64,000 nt of DNA from Sulfuricella sp. (GTDB lineage Bacteria; Pseudomonadota; Gammaproteobacteria; Burkholderiales; Sulfuricellaceae), in contig JAHFRP010000002.1 in the NCBI GenBank assembly GCA_023266195.1, forward strand, positions 62,001 through 126,000. The letters run 5' to 3'. Positions within the stretch are counted from its first letter, which is position 1. Every line of letters begins with the position of its first letter. Of the stretch, positions 32,696 through 41,912 are shown piece after piece. A program made the position numbers and the translations under genes. Below the pieces are notes generated by a model. That model ran no database searches, was not told the origin of the DNA, and worked only from the letters and a program-made list of their open reading frames with translations.

Positions 32696-33958
32696 CTACT
32701 GCCGGGTGTTGTCGAGCAGGATGACATCGTCGAATTCGCGCTGGTTGGCTTCGTGGCGTTTCTTCACGAAGAACATGCTACCGCTGACGAACAGCCCGAA
32801 CAGAGTGATGACGGCATAAACCGGCAAATCCTGCCGGATCAGCAGCGCGTATAACCCGGTCATGAGGAGGATCGACAGGTTTTCGTTGAAATTCTGCACT
32901 GCGATCGAATGGCCTGCACCCATCAGGATATGGCCGCGGTGCTGCAACAGCGCGTTCATCGGCACCACGAAAAAGCCCGATAATGCGCCGATGATGACCA
33001 GCAGCGGAACGGCGATCCACAGGTCGTGAATAAAATTCATGCCGATGACGATCAACCCCATCGCGATGCCGAGCGGAATCACCTTCACCGACCGGCGCAT
33101 CGAGATCATTTTGGCAGCCAATCCCGCGCCGACCGCGACGCCGACTGCAACGACGCCTTGCAGCATGCTCGCTTTGGACAGATCCATCCGGAGCGCCGCC
33201 TCAGCCCACTTGAGGACGATGAATTGCAGGGTCGCACCCGCCCCCCAGAACAGGGTGGTGACGGCGAGCGAAATCTGTCCGAGCTTGTCGCGCCACAGCA
33301 GCATCAGGCAGTGGTTGAAATCGTGAATGAGATATACCGGATTTTTCTTCAGAATCCGGTGATCTACCCCGGTGTCGGGGATGTACAGGTTGAAAATGGC
33401 TGCGACCAGGTAAATGCCGCCGATGATGCCGATACTCATTTGGGCGATCGTGTCGATGCCGGTGTCGATCAGCGGCAAATCAAAGCTCAGCAAGGCATGG
33501 GCGATGTCCGGTTTGACCAGCAGGCCGCCAACGACGGTGCCGAGGATGATCGCCACTACGGTCAACCCTTCTATCCAGCCGTTGGCGACCACCAGTTGGC
33601 GGTGCGGCAGCAGTTCGGTGAGGATGCCGTATTTGGCCGGCGAGTAGGCGGCGGCGCCGAGGCCGACGATCGCATAAGCCGCCAGCGGGTGCATGCCGGC
33701 GAACATGGTCAGGCAGCCGAAAATCTTGATTCCGTTGCTGATGAGCATGACCCGCCCCTTGGGCATGGAATCGGCGAAAGCGCCGACGAAAGCGGCGAGC
33801 AGCACGTAGGATACGGTGAAGAAGAGCTTGAGCAGTGGCTCGTATGCCTGCGGCGCATGCATATCGCGCAGGGCCCCGATGGCTGCGATCAGCAGGGCAT
33901 TGTCGGCCAGCGCGGAGAAAAACTGTGCTGCCAGAATGGTATAAAAGCCGCGCTTCAT
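32696..33958 (-). CDS. lplT: Lysophospholipid transporter LplT
   Basis: A 420-residue major-facilitator-type protein with about 12 helices. It starts GFYTILAAQFFSALADNALL and has SPAKYGILTELLPH and VVPMNALLQHRGH, all typical of LplT. LplT flips lysophospholipids inward for re-acylation by Aas. No aas gene adjoins. The cytoplasmic C-terminal tail is short and acidic. Confidence 0.9.
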   Translation of the reverse strand: MKRGFYTILAAQFFSALADNALLIAAIGALRDMHAPQAYEPLLKLFFTVSYVLLAAFVGAFADSMPKGRVMLISNGIKIFGCLTMFAGMHPLAAYAIVGLGAAAYSPAKYGILTELLPHRQLVVANGWIEGLTVVAIILGTVVGGLLVKPDIAHALLSFDLPLIDTGIDTIAQMSIGIIGGIYLVAAIFNLYIPDTGVDHRILKKNPVYLIHDFNHCLMLLWRDKLGQISLAVTTLFWGAGATLQFIVLKWAEAALRMDLSKASMLQGVVAVGVAVGAGLAAKMISMRRSVKVIPLGIAMGLIVIGMNFIHDLWIAVPLLVIIGALSGFFVVPMNALLQHRGHILMGAGHSIAVQNFNENLSILLMTGLYALLIRQDLPVYAVITLFGLFVSGSMFFVKKRHEANQREFDDVILLDNTRQ

Positions 33959-34133
33959 CCGCTCTTGGGTCGATTCCGTGTTGGGTTGCCGGCATGCCGA
34001 GAAAAAGCCATTCGCTTTATACCATGAAACCCCCAGGGGCTGCCACGAGGCGGGCCGAACTTCGCGTTTAGGCTATCCTTGGACAGCGATTTGTGATTGA
34101 ATGTATAACCATTAAATTTGTTTATGAATTCCC

Positions 34134-35024
34134 ATGGCCGACCGCCGACTCCAGGTGTTTTTTACCGTCGCGAAGCAACTCAGCTTCACCAAGGCGGCTG
34201 AAATTCTCTTCATGACCCAACCTGCGGTGACTTTTCAGGTCAAGCAGCTGGAAGAGCATTTCAATACCCGCTTGTTCGAGCGCAGCCACAGCAAAATCAC
34301 GCTGACGCCCGCCGGTCGGCTGGCGATGGAGTATGCCGAACGCATTCTTAACCTGACCGCGGAAATGGAAACCCGGCTGACCGAGATGACCGGGGAGGTC
34401 GGCGGTACGCTTTTGATCGGCGCCAGCACCACCATTGCCGAATACATGTTGCCGCGCATGCTGGGAGATTTCAAGGCGCGCTATCCGCAGGTGCAGGCGC
34501 GGCTCACGGTAGCGAATTCGGAAACGGTCGAGTCCAAGGTGGCCGACCATACCCTGGATATCGGCCTGATCGAGGCGCCATCCCATCACCCCAGCCTTAA
34601 ATCCGAAATATGCTGCGAGGATGAGCTGGTGATGATCTGCTCCGGGCAGCACGAGCTGAGCAAACTCACCTCGATTTCGCCCGACAAACTGGTCATCCAG
34701 CCCTACATCAGCCGCGAGGCGGGTTCCGGCACGCGCGAGGTGGTGGACGATTATTTCAAGCGTGCCGGCATCCTGCCGGACGACTTGAACATCGCGATGG
34801 AACTGGGCAGCCCGGAAGCGATCAAGGGTGCGGTGGAGGCCGGTCTGGGCATCGCCATCGTCTCGCGCGCCACCATACTCAAGGAAATCAAGCTGGGAGA
34901 CCTGGTCGCCGTGCCGTTGGATCCGCGCTTGATGCGGCCGCTGTCGGTGGTTTATGCTACCGAGAAATTCCGCTCCAAGCTGCTCCAGTCCTTCCTCGAT
35001 TTCACGACTGAGGCGCTGAAGTAG
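34134..35024 (+). CDS. LysR-family transcriptional regulator (CysL/CbbR-like)
   Basis: A 296-residue protein. An N-terminal winged helix (FFTVAKQLSFTKAAEILFMT) is followed by a LysR substrate-binding domain with ISREAGSGTREVVDDYFKRA, a segment usual in CbbR and CysL types that sense metabolites. The target genes are not apparent. lplT is divergent upstream and a small unknown gene lies 7 bp downstream. Confidence 0.88.
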   Translation: MADRRLQVFFTVAKQLSFTKAAEILFMTQPAVTFQVKQLEEHFNTRLFERSHSKITLTPAGRLAMEYAERILNLTAEMETRLTEMTGEVGGTLLIGASTTIAEYMLPRMLGDFKARYPQVQARLTVANSETVESKVADHTLDIGLIEAPSHHPSLKSEICCEDELVMICSGQHELSKLTSISPDKLVIQPYISREAGSGTREVVDDYFKRAGILPDDLNIAMELGSPEAIKGAVEAGLGIAIVSRATILKEIKLGDLVAVPLDPRLMRPLSVVYATEKFRSKLLQSFLDFTTEALK

Positions 35025-35031
35025 TGTTCCC

Positions 35032-35388
35032 ATGAACGTAAAACAAAGCGAGAAAAAGCTGTCGCGGCTGTTCGGAGGCTTGCCCGCCGGGCAGCAAGAG
35101 ACCGTGCTCGCCTTCGTCGAATTCCTGGCCGCACGCAATCCCGCACCGGAAACAGTCGTCCCGCAAACTCCGCAGCCGCTTCCGCGCCCCGCCGAGGAGT
35201 CGGTGGTCAAGGCGATCAAACGGCTAAGGGAAACCTATCCGATGTTGAACCCCGACAAATTGCTGCACGAGACTTCAGGCCTGATGATGAAGCACGTGAT
35301 GAACGGCAAGCCGGCCGCCGAGGTGATCGACGAACTTGAGGCGCTGTTCGCCCGATATTACGAGCAGCACGGCGCAGATTTGGGTTAA
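35032..35388 (+). CDS. Small protein of unknown function
   Basis: A 118-residue soluble protein, mostly helical with a Pro-rich linker near residues 40-60. The N-terminal half includes KKLSRLFGGLPAGQQETVLA; the C-terminal half includes KAIKRLRETYPMLNPDKL. It lies 7 bp after the LysR gene, so it is probably co-transcribed. No domain was recognised. Confidence 0.7.
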   Translation: MNVKQSEKKLSRLFGGLPAGQQETVLAFVEFLAARNPAPETVVPQTPQPLPRPAEESVVKAIKRLRETYPMLNPDKLLHETSGLMMKHVMNGKPAAEVIDELEALFARYYEQHGADLG

Positions 35389-35408
35389 CGGAGCGCTGCT
35401 CGACCGCC

Positions 35409-35428
35409 ATTCCCGCGAAAGCGGGAAT
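35409..35428. repeat. dRS3-like palindrome
   Basis: ATTCCCGCGAAAGCGGGAAT is a perfect hairpin with a GAAA loop. A near copy lies at 56855-56873. Such sequences are common dispersed repeats in betaproteobacteria. Confidence 0.7.
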
Positions 35429-35631
35429 CCACGCATCCTGGAAATACACCGGATTTCCTCTTTCCGGAATGATGTTTGTTCACGAATGGTCCTGATCGGC
35501 CAAAACGTTAAGCAGAATGTGCAGGGGCGGTCTCCAGGCCACCCCTGCAGCAATGTTTCGTCACCATTCATTCATCGCCGAGATTGGTCGCTAATCAGGT
35601 AAATTATTCCTGGCTGGCTGCCGGTTTTCCC

Positions 35632-37029
35632 TCACAGCACCTCGGCCGCGTAATCCGCCAGTCTAGAGCGTTCGCCGCGCATCAGCGTGACGTGGCCGGA
35701 ATGCTCCCATCCCTTGAACCGGTCCACTACGTAAGTCAGCCCGGAACTGCCCTCGGTCAGGTAGGGCGTGTCGATCTGGGCGATGTTGCCGAGGCAGACC
35801 ACCTTGGTACCGGGGCCGGCGCGGGTGACCAGGGTTTTCATCTGTTTCGGCGTCAGGTTCTGCGCTTCGTCGATGATCAGGAATTTCTTCAGGAAGGTGC
35901 GTCCGCGCATGAAATTGAGCGACTTGATCTTGACCCGCGAGCGGATCAGGTCTTGCGTTGCGGCGCGGCCCCAGTCGCCGGCTTCGTCGTCGGTCTTGTT
36001 GAGCACGTCCAGGTTGTCTTCCAGCGCGCCCATCCACGGCGCCATCTTTTCCTCCTCGGTGCCGGGCAGGAAGCCGATGTCCTCGCCGACCGGCACGGTG
36101 ACGCGGGTCATGATGATTTCGCTGTAGATTTTGTGGTCCAGCGTCTGCGTCAGCGCGGAAGCCAGGGTGAGCAGGGTCTTGCCTGTGCCGGCCTGGCCGA
36201 GCAGGGTGATGAAATCCACCTCGGGGTTCATCAACAGGTTGAGCGCGAAATTCTGCTCGCGATTGCGTGCGGTGATCCCCCACACGCTGTTTTTCTGGTG
36301 AGCGTAATCCTTGATGGTTTCGAGCACGGCGGTACTGCCGCTGGTTTCCCGCACGATGGCGTGGAACGGATTTTCATATTCGAAATAGACGAATTCGTTG
36401 ACCAGGAAGCCGGCGCACAGCGGCCCCTTGATGCGGTAAAACGTGTGGCCCGATGCCTGCCAGGATTCCATGCCCTTGCTGTGCGTGTCCCAGAAATCGG
36501 CCGGCAAGGCCTTGAGCCCGGTGTACAGCAGGTCGGTATCTTCCAGCACCTTGTCGTTGAAGTAGTCCTCTGCCGCAAAGCCTAGCGCGCGGGCCTTGAT
36601 GCGCATGTTGATGTCTTTGCTGACCAGGATGACTTCGCGCTTGGGGAACTGCTGCTGCAGGCTCATCACCACGCTGATGATCTGGTTGTCCGCCTTGCTG
36701 GTCGGCAGCGCGGCTGGAAGTTCGCCGTTCATCTGCTTGGTTTGCAGGAACAGGCGGCCGTTGCTGCTGCGGTTGTTGGTGGAAAGGGGGAATCCCTCCT
36801 CCATGCGGATTTGCGCGCCGCTCACGATTTCGTCCAGAAAACGGCTCGCCTGGCGAGCGTTGCGTGCCACCTCAGTCATGCCTTTCTTGTTGCCGTCCAA
36901 TTCCTCCAGCGTGATCATCGGCAGGAACACATCGTGCTCCTCGAAATGGAACAGGCTCGACGGGTCGTGCATCAGCACGTTGGTGTCGAGAACGAACAGC
37001 TTTGTTTGCACGCTGGATTTTCGCGCCAT
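35632..37029 (-). CDS. PhoH-family protein with N-terminal PIN domain (PhoH2-like)
   Basis: A 465-residue protein. The PIN nuclease-like domain starts KLFVLDTNVLMHDP. The PhoH ATPase has Walker A in GQAGTGKTLL, and FLIIDEAQNLTPKQMKTLV with Walker B. PIN-PhoH proteins are RNA helicase/ribonucleases. The protein keeps the acidic PIN residues seen near its start. It stands between a small gene and the peroxiredoxin gene on the same strand. Confidence 0.9.
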   Translation of the reverse strand: MARKSSVQTKLFVLDTNVLMHDPSSLFHFEEHDVFLPMITLEELDGNKKGMTEVARNARQASRFLDEIVSGAQIRMEEGFPLSTNNRSSNGRLFLQTKQMNGELPAALPTSKADNQIISVVMSLQQQFPKREVILVSKDINMRIKARALGFAAEDYFNDKVLEDTDLLYTGLKALPADFWDTHSKGMESWQASGHTFYRIKGPLCAGFLVNEFVYFEYENPFHAIVRETSGSTAVLETIKDYAHQKNSVWGITARNREQNFALNLLMNPEVDFITLLGQAGTGKTLLTLASALTQTLDHKIYSEIIMTRVTVPVGEDIGFLPGTEEEKMAPWMGALEDNLDVLNKTDDEAGDWGRAATQDLIRSRVKIKSLNFMRGRTFLKKFLIIDEAQNLTPKQMKTLVTRAGPGTKVVCLGNIAQIDTPYLTEGSSGLTYVVDRFKGWEHSGHVTLMRGERSRLADYAAEVL

Positions 37030-37042
37030 TGGAATCCCTTTT

Positions 37043-37522
37043 TTAGTTGAGCGTTTTTACGAAATCAAGCACTTCATGGGCATGACCGGAGACTTTGATG
37101 CCGCGCCATTCCTTGCACAGCACGCCCACCGCGTCGATGGCGAACGTGCTGCGCTCGATGCCCCGAACCTGTTTACCGTACAGTTGTTTCAGCTTGATGA
37201 CGCCGAACAGGCCGCACGCGGCTTCGCCGCTATCGCTGAGCAGTTCGAACGGCAGCCTCTGTTTTGCCTTGAAATTTTCGTGCGACTTCAGACTGTCGCG
37301 CGAGATGCCGAGGATTTCGCATCCGCAGGCGAGGAATGTCGGGTAAAGGTCGCGGAACTGCTGCGCCTCGGTGGTGCAGCCGGGCGTCGAATCCTTGGGG
37401 TAGAAGTACAGGATGACAGGCTTGCCTTTAACGGCGGATAAGCGAAATGGCTTGCCGCCGGTCGCGGGCAGTTCAAAATCGGGAACGGGCTGGCCGAGCA
37501 TGGCGGTCATCGGGCTGGTCAT
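37043..37522 (-). CDS. bcp: Peroxiredoxin, BCP/PrxQ type
   Basis: A 159-residue thiol peroxidase. The peroxidatic Cys lies in YPKDSTPGCTTEAQQFRD. The resolving Cys normally five residues later is Gln here, so it may work as a 1-Cys enzyme or use another Cys (CGC further on). The start at 37522 gives the family length; 37510 is also possible. It may be co-transcribed with phoH, which begins 13 bp downstream. Confidence 0.88.
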   Translation of the reverse strand: MTSPMTAMLGQPVPDFELPATGGKPFRLSAVKGKPVILYFYPKDSTPGCTTEAQQFRDLYPTFLACGCEILGISRDSLKSHENFKAKQRLPFELLSDSGEAACGLFGVIKLKQLYGKQVRGIERSTFAIDAVGVLCKEWRGIKVSGHAHEVLDFVKTLN

Positions 37523-37670
37523 GGTGCCATTGTTGACAATAATTGGGGGCAAAGCAACAGGGAAAGCGGGGTATGCGCCAGGAAAGGCGTGGCAGGTGGA
37601 CCAGCGTGGATGACAGTCAGGCAAATTAAATAGAATAATAGGGTGTTTCCAGTCTGCCGGGAGTACCGCC

Positions 37671-38237
37671 ATCGAACCCCTACCTATCCAGCCCCAGTCC
37701 GCGACGCAGCGCCTGTTTTTCGCGCTGTGGCCCGGCGTCACGGCTGCAGCCGGGCTGGCGCGGGCCGGCAAGCGCTTGCATGAGGTTTGCGGCGGACGGC
37801 GCATGCGCAGGGAGACGATTCACCTGACTCTGGTATTTCTGGGCGAGATCGAGGAGGGGCGGATCGGCGACTTGCTTGGGCTGGCCAGCGCTATCCAGAT
37901 TCCGCCGTTCAAGTTCGATCTAGCCCGTTATGGCTGGTGGCCGCATAACCGGATTGTTTGGGTTGCGCCGGGCGAGGTACCCGCCGAATTGCCGCTGTTG
38001 GTCGATGCGTTGCGGGAAAAGTTGGTTGGCGCCGGATTTCGCTTCGACGCCAAGCCTTTCGTGCCGCATGTCACCTTGTTGCGCAAGGCAGCGTGCAAAA
38101 TCAATCCGCTTGCCGCCGCGGCGGTCGGGTGGCGGGTGCGGGATTTCGTCCTGGTCAGGTCGGCGTCGAATGCGGGCGCCGCGGCTTACGAGGTGATCGG
38201 CCGCTGGCCGCTGGCGAGGCCGGCCGCCGCGCGGTAG
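37671..38237 (+). CDS. thpR: RNA 2',3'-cyclic phosphodiesterase
   Basis: A 2H phosphoesterase with both HxT motifs, HLTLVFLG and HVTLLR. The conserved first strand (RLFFALWPG) begins at 37710, yet no ATG, GTG or TTG exists in frame upstream of the TTG at 37776, which would delete it. A GGGAG ribosome site lies 8 nt before an ATC at 37671, so translation may start there, or the base call may be wrong. The 3' end overlaps the convergent mnmH by 52 bp. Confidence 0.78.
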   Translation: MEPLPIQPQSATQRLFFALWPGVTAAAGLARAGKRLHEVCGGRRMRRETIHLTLVFLGEIEEGRIGDLLGLASAIQIPPFKFDLARYGWWPHNRIVWVAPGEVPAELPLLVDALREKLVGAGFRFDAKPFVPHVTLLRKAACKINPLAAAAVGWRVRDFVLVRSASNAGAAAYEVIGRWPLARPAAAR

Positions 38238-39283
38238 TCGCCGGCCTCGATGCCGGCGAGGCGCAGCACCTGCGCGTCGCCGATCTGCGCGTAATGCTTC
38301 AAGGTGGATTTGTTGTAGGCGGGATCGTAGTGTTTTTCCAGCAACTCGGCGACCAGCTCGTCCCACTCCTGCCGGCTCGATAATTCCTGCCATTTCCCGA
38401 TGACGTTCTTGCCGTGCAGTTCGGCGAGGTGGTCGAGTTTTTCATTGAGGGCGGCCGGGTTGTCGAGGAAATGCCGGTATTCCTCCTTGAGCAGGGCGAT
38501 GCGCTGGTCCTGCGCCATTTCGATGCGAATGCATGCGCCGTGCAGCCACATAGCTTCCAGCAAAGCATCGGGCGCACGGATTTTGCCGATTTTCTTGCTT
38601 TCCGCCTCGACAAACACTGGCTGGGCCGGGTCGAATTGTTGCAATGCTTGCCACAGCCTGCTGTCGAACAGCTTTTGCGACGGCTGTTCCATGTCGGGCA
38701 GGTCGCCCAACAGCGAGCCGCGATGGGCGGCCAGGCCTTCCAGGTCCAGCACTTGCGCGCCCGCTTCCTGCAGCGCGGCGAGCAGCCGGCTCTTGCCTGA
38801 GCCGGTCGGACCGCATACCACGCGGTAGCTGAAGCTGCCCGACAGGGCCGGCAGCATGGCAAGGACGCCGCTGCGGTAAGCCTTGTAGCCGCCCGGCAAC
38901 TGCTGCGCGCGCCAGCCGATCTGGTTGAGGATGTGGGTCATTGCGCCGCTGCGGCTGCCGCCGCGCCAGCAGTAGACCAGCGGGCGCCAGTTCTTCGGTT
39001 TGCCGATGAAATGCCGTTCCACATGATCGGCGATATTGCGCGCCACCAGCGCCGCACCGATTTTCTTGGCGTCGAAGGCCGACACCTGTTTGTAAATGGT
39101 GCCGACTTGCGCGCGTTGTTCGTTGTCGAGCACCGGGAAATTCGCCGCGCCGGGGAGGTGGTCGTCGGCGAATTCGGCCGGCGAGCGCACGTCGATGATG
39201 TCGTCAAACCGGGTCAACTGTGCTAGGGTTAAACCCTCGGCGGCGATCGTCTGCCGGCCGCGTTCATTGCTCGTGCAAATCAT
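38186..39283 (-). CDS. mnmH: tRNA 2-selenouridine synthase
   Basis: A 365-residue enzyme (SelU). The N-terminal rhodanese domain has its active Cys105 in YCWRGGSRSG, and a P-loop lies at 158-165 (GPTGSGKS). It replaces sulfur by selenium in the wobble 2-thiouridine of tRNAs for Lys, Glu and Gln, using selenophosphate. It is divergent from selD with 38 bp between the starts, which supplies its substrate. Confidence 0.93.
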   Translation of the reverse strand: MICTSNERGRQTIAAEGLTLAQLTRFDDIIDVRSPAEFADDHLPGAANFPVLDNEQRAQVGTIYKQVSAFDAKKIGAALVARNIADHVERHFIGKPKNWRPLVYCWRGGSRSGAMTHILNQIGWRAQQLPGGYKAYRSGVLAMLPALSGSFSYRVVCGPTGSGKSRLLAALQEAGAQVLDLEGLAAHRGSLLGDLPDMEQPSQKLFDSRLWQALQQFDPAQPVFVEAESKKIGKIRAPDALLEAMWLHGACIRIEMAQDQRIALLKEEYRHFLDNPAALNEKLDHLAELHGKNVIGKWQELSSRQEWDELVAELLEKHYDPAYNKSTLKHYAQIGDAQVLRLAGIEAGDYRAAAGLASGQRPITS

Positions 39284-39321
39284 GGATTTCTGGAAAATTT
39301 TTAAGGTCTGAAGATTATAGT

Positions 39322-40359
39322 ATGAATGTCAAGTTAACAGAGTTCTCTCATGGCGGCGGCTGCGGCTGCAAGATTTCCCCGGCGGTGCTGAGTGAAATCC
39401 TTTCCTCGATGCCGGGCCGCACCCACCATCCCGACCTCCTGGTCGGGATCGAATCCAGCGACGATGCCGCGGTTTACCGCTTGAACGCGGCGCAGGCCAT
39501 CGTCGCGACCACCGATTTCTTCATGCCGATCGTGGACGACCCGTTCGATTTCGGCCGCATCGCCGCCACCAACGCCATTTCGGACATCTACGCCATGGGT
39601 GCGCAGCCGATCATGGCGCTGGCCATCGTCGGCATGCCGATCGCCAATCTGCCGGTCGAGGTGATTCGCGAAATCCTCAAGGGCGGCGAATCGGTCTGCG
39701 CGGCGGCCGGCATTCCGGTTGCCGGCGGCCATTCGATCGATTCGGTCGAACCGATTTACGGCCTGGTGGCGATGGGTATCGTCCGTCCCGACCGGGTCAA
39801 GCGCAACGATCGGGCGCAGGCCGGCGACGTGCTGATTCTCGGCAAGGGGCTGGGCATCGGCATCATGAGCGCGGCGCTGAAAAAAGGCGAGCTGTCGGAA
39901 GATGGCTATCGCCAGATGATCGCCAGCACGACCCAGCTCAATACGCCGGGCTCGGTGCTGGCGAACATGCCCGGGGTGCATGCGCTGACCGATGTCACCG
40001 GCTTCGCCCTGCTCGGCCATCTGCTGGAAATTTGCCATGGTTCCAAACTGGCGGCCGAGGTCGAGTTTGACCTTCTGCCGCTGTTGCCGGCAGCCGTCGA
40101 GCTGGCCAAACAGGGCCATGCGCCCGGCGCGGCGGGGCGCAACTGGGCGAGCTTCGGACACGAGGTGGCGTTGCCCCCGGCGATGCCGGAGTGGCAGAAA
40201 AACCTGCTGTGCGATCCGCAAACCAGCGGCGGCTTGCTGGTGGCCTGTGCGCCGGAAGACGTCGAAAGCGTGCTGGAAGTGTTCGATCAGCAGGGTTTCG
40301 GCCTGGCGAGCGTGATCGGCACGTTGCATGACGGCAAGCCGGGAATATCCATAAAATAA
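39322..40359 (+). CDS. selD: Selenide, water dikinase
   Basis: A 345-residue enzyme that makes selenophosphate from selenide and ATP. The active site is in FSHGGGCGCK, with Cys14 and Lys17, where some homologues carry selenocysteine. DDAAVYRLN, TDFFMPIVDDPFDFGRIAA and AGGHSIDSVEP bind metal and nucleotide. It feeds the divergent mnmH and could feed senB. No selA or selB lies in the window. Confidence 0.95.
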   Translation: MNVKLTEFSHGGGCGCKISPAVLSEILSSMPGRTHHPDLLVGIESSDDAAVYRLNAAQAIVATTDFFMPIVDDPFDFGRIAATNAISDIYAMGAQPIMALAIVGMPIANLPVEVIREILKGGESVCAAAGIPVAGGHSIDSVEPIYGLVAMGIVRPDRVKRNDRAQAGDVLILGKGLGIGIMSAALKKGELSEDGYRQMIASTTQLNTPGSVLANMPGVHALTDVTGFALLGHLLEICHGSKLAAEVEFDLLPLLPAAVELAKQGHAPGAAGRNWASFGHEVALPPAMPEWQKNLLCDPQTSGGLLVACAPEDVESVLEVFDQQGFGLASVIGTLHDGKPGISIK

Positions 40360-40396
40360 TCATGTGGTTGTTTGGAGATAAGTGGGCGGAGATGCC

Positions 40397-41080
40397 ATGA
40401 AACTGCTGATTGTTGAGGATGACGTCGCCGCGGCGCGTTCTCTCAAGGAAGGATTGGAGCAGGCAGGCCATGACGTGGATCTGGCCCACGACGGCGAGCA
40501 GGGCTACACCCTGGCGCGGCAGGGGAACCATGACTTGTGGATCATCGATGTCATGATGCCGGGCCGCGATGGCCTGTCGGCGCTGAAAGCGCTGCGCGAC
40601 GAGGGACGGCGCACCCCCGCCCTGATCGTGAGCGCGCTTGGCGAGGTGGACGAGCGGGTGGAAGGCTTGCGCGCCGGCGGCGACGATTACGTCGTCAAGC
40701 CCTACGCTTTCGCCGAATTGCTGGCGCGGGTCGAAGCGCTGTTGCGGCGGGCGCACCACTTCGGCGGCGGCCCGGAGACCTCGCTCGAAGTCGCCGACCT
40801 GAAAATCGATTTGCTCAGCCGCAGCGTTGTCCGCGCCGGCCAGGCCATCGACCTCCAGCCGCGCGAATTTCGCCTGCTGGAATACCTGATGCGCAACGCC
40901 GGGCAGGTGGTGACGCGCACCATGCTGCTGGAAAACGTCTGGGAATACTTCTTCGATCCGCAGACCAACGTGGTGGATGTCCATATCAGCCGCCTGCGCC
41001 AGAAAATCGACAAATCCTTCGCCACGCCCCTGCTGCATACCGTGCGCGGAGAGGGCTATATATTGCGTGCGGAGCTTTAG
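40397..41080 (+). CDS. OmpR-family response regulator
   Basis: A 227-residue regulator. The receiver has phospho-acceptor Asp51 (IIDVMMPGRDG), acidic residues in VEDD and Lys101 in KPY. The C-terminal winged helix ends with VVDVHISRLRQKID and RGEGYIL. It is followed at once by its histidine kinase gene. The stimulus is unknown. Confidence 0.92.
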   Translation: MKLLIVEDDVAAARSLKEGLEQAGHDVDLAHDGEQGYTLARQGNHDLWIIDVMMPGRDGLSALKALRDEGRRTPALIVSALGEVDERVEGLRAGGDDYVVKPYAFAELLARVEALLRRAHHFGGGPETSLEVADLKIDLLSRSVVRAGQAIDLQPREFRLLEYLMRNAGQVVTRTMLLENVWEYFFDPQTNVVDVHISRLRQKIDKSFATPLLHTVRGEGYILRAEL

Positions 41081-41087
41081 CGCTTAT

Positions 41088-41912
41088 ATGTCTGGCATGT
41101 GGTTGTTTGTGATTATTTTGCTGCTTGGCCTGGCTGTGGCCGGGGTCGGATTCTGGGTGGCGCGGCGTCGCGAGCAGAAGGTGGCGTTGCTGCGCGAGCG
41201 GCTGGTTACGGTGACCCAGTGCGCCCGCCAAACCGGCGACAATATCGCCCACGATTTGCGGACGCCGTTGACCCGTTTGCGTGCCGATGTCGAGGCGGCA
41301 TTGCGGCATGACGACGGCGCAGCGCACCGTGCCACCCTGGAGCGCACGCTCGGTGAAGTCGAGGGTATGCAGAATATCATCAACGCCTTGCTCACGCTTG
41401 GCCAGGCCGAGGCGGGCGGCATCAGGGTGAAGAAAAAGCCGGTGGATCTCGCCGCACTGCTGGAAGAAATGCTCGAATTGTATCTGCCCTCTGCCGAGGA
41501 GCGGCAACTGGAGCTGCAGGGGCGGATCGCTCCGCAGATGGTGATTGAAGCCGACCGGCAGCTCCTGGCGCGAATCATCAGCAACCTGCTGGACAACGCG
41601 CTCAAGTACGTGCCGGCGGGCGGCCTGATCATGCTGACCGCCGCGGTCGAGGGCAGCGAAGTCGAAATCGTGGTCGAGGACAGCGGCCCCGGCATCCCGC
41701 CGGAAATGCGCGAAAAAATATTTGAACGCTTCAGCCGGCTCGATCCCAGCCGGACTATCGCCGGTGGCGCGGGGCTGGGCCTGTCGCTGGTCAGGGCGTT
41801 TGCCCGGTTGCTGCAGGGCGACGCGAGGGTGGGTCAAAGCAGCTTGGGCGGGGCGGCGTTTAGCGTGACTTTACCAACATCGGCTGCAGACGTTTCCACA
41901 CCATTTCCATGA
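41088..41912 (+). CDS. Compact membrane histidine kinase
   Basis: A 274-residue kinase. One transmembrane helix (4-24) leads directly to a HisKA domain with His55 in IAHDLRTPLTRLR and an ATPase domain with the N box NLLDNALKY and DSGPGIP. There is no periplasmic sensor or HAMP domain, so the signal must come through the membrane or a partner. It begins 7 bp after the regulator gene. Its 3' end overlaps the convergent tesA by 53 bp. Confidence 0.88.
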   Translation: MSGMWLFVIILLLGLAVAGVGFWVARRREQKVALLRERLVTVTQCARQTGDNIAHDLRTPLTRLRADVEAALRHDDGAAHRATLERTLGEVEGMQNIINALLTLGQAEAGGIRVKKKPVDLAALLEEMLELYLPSAEERQLELQGRIAPQMVIEADRQLLARIISNLLDNALKYVPAGGLIMLTAAVEGSEVEIVVEDSGPGIPPEMREKIFERFSRLDPSRTIAGGAGLGLSLVRAFARLLQGDARVGQSSLGGAAFSVTLPTSAADVSTPFP

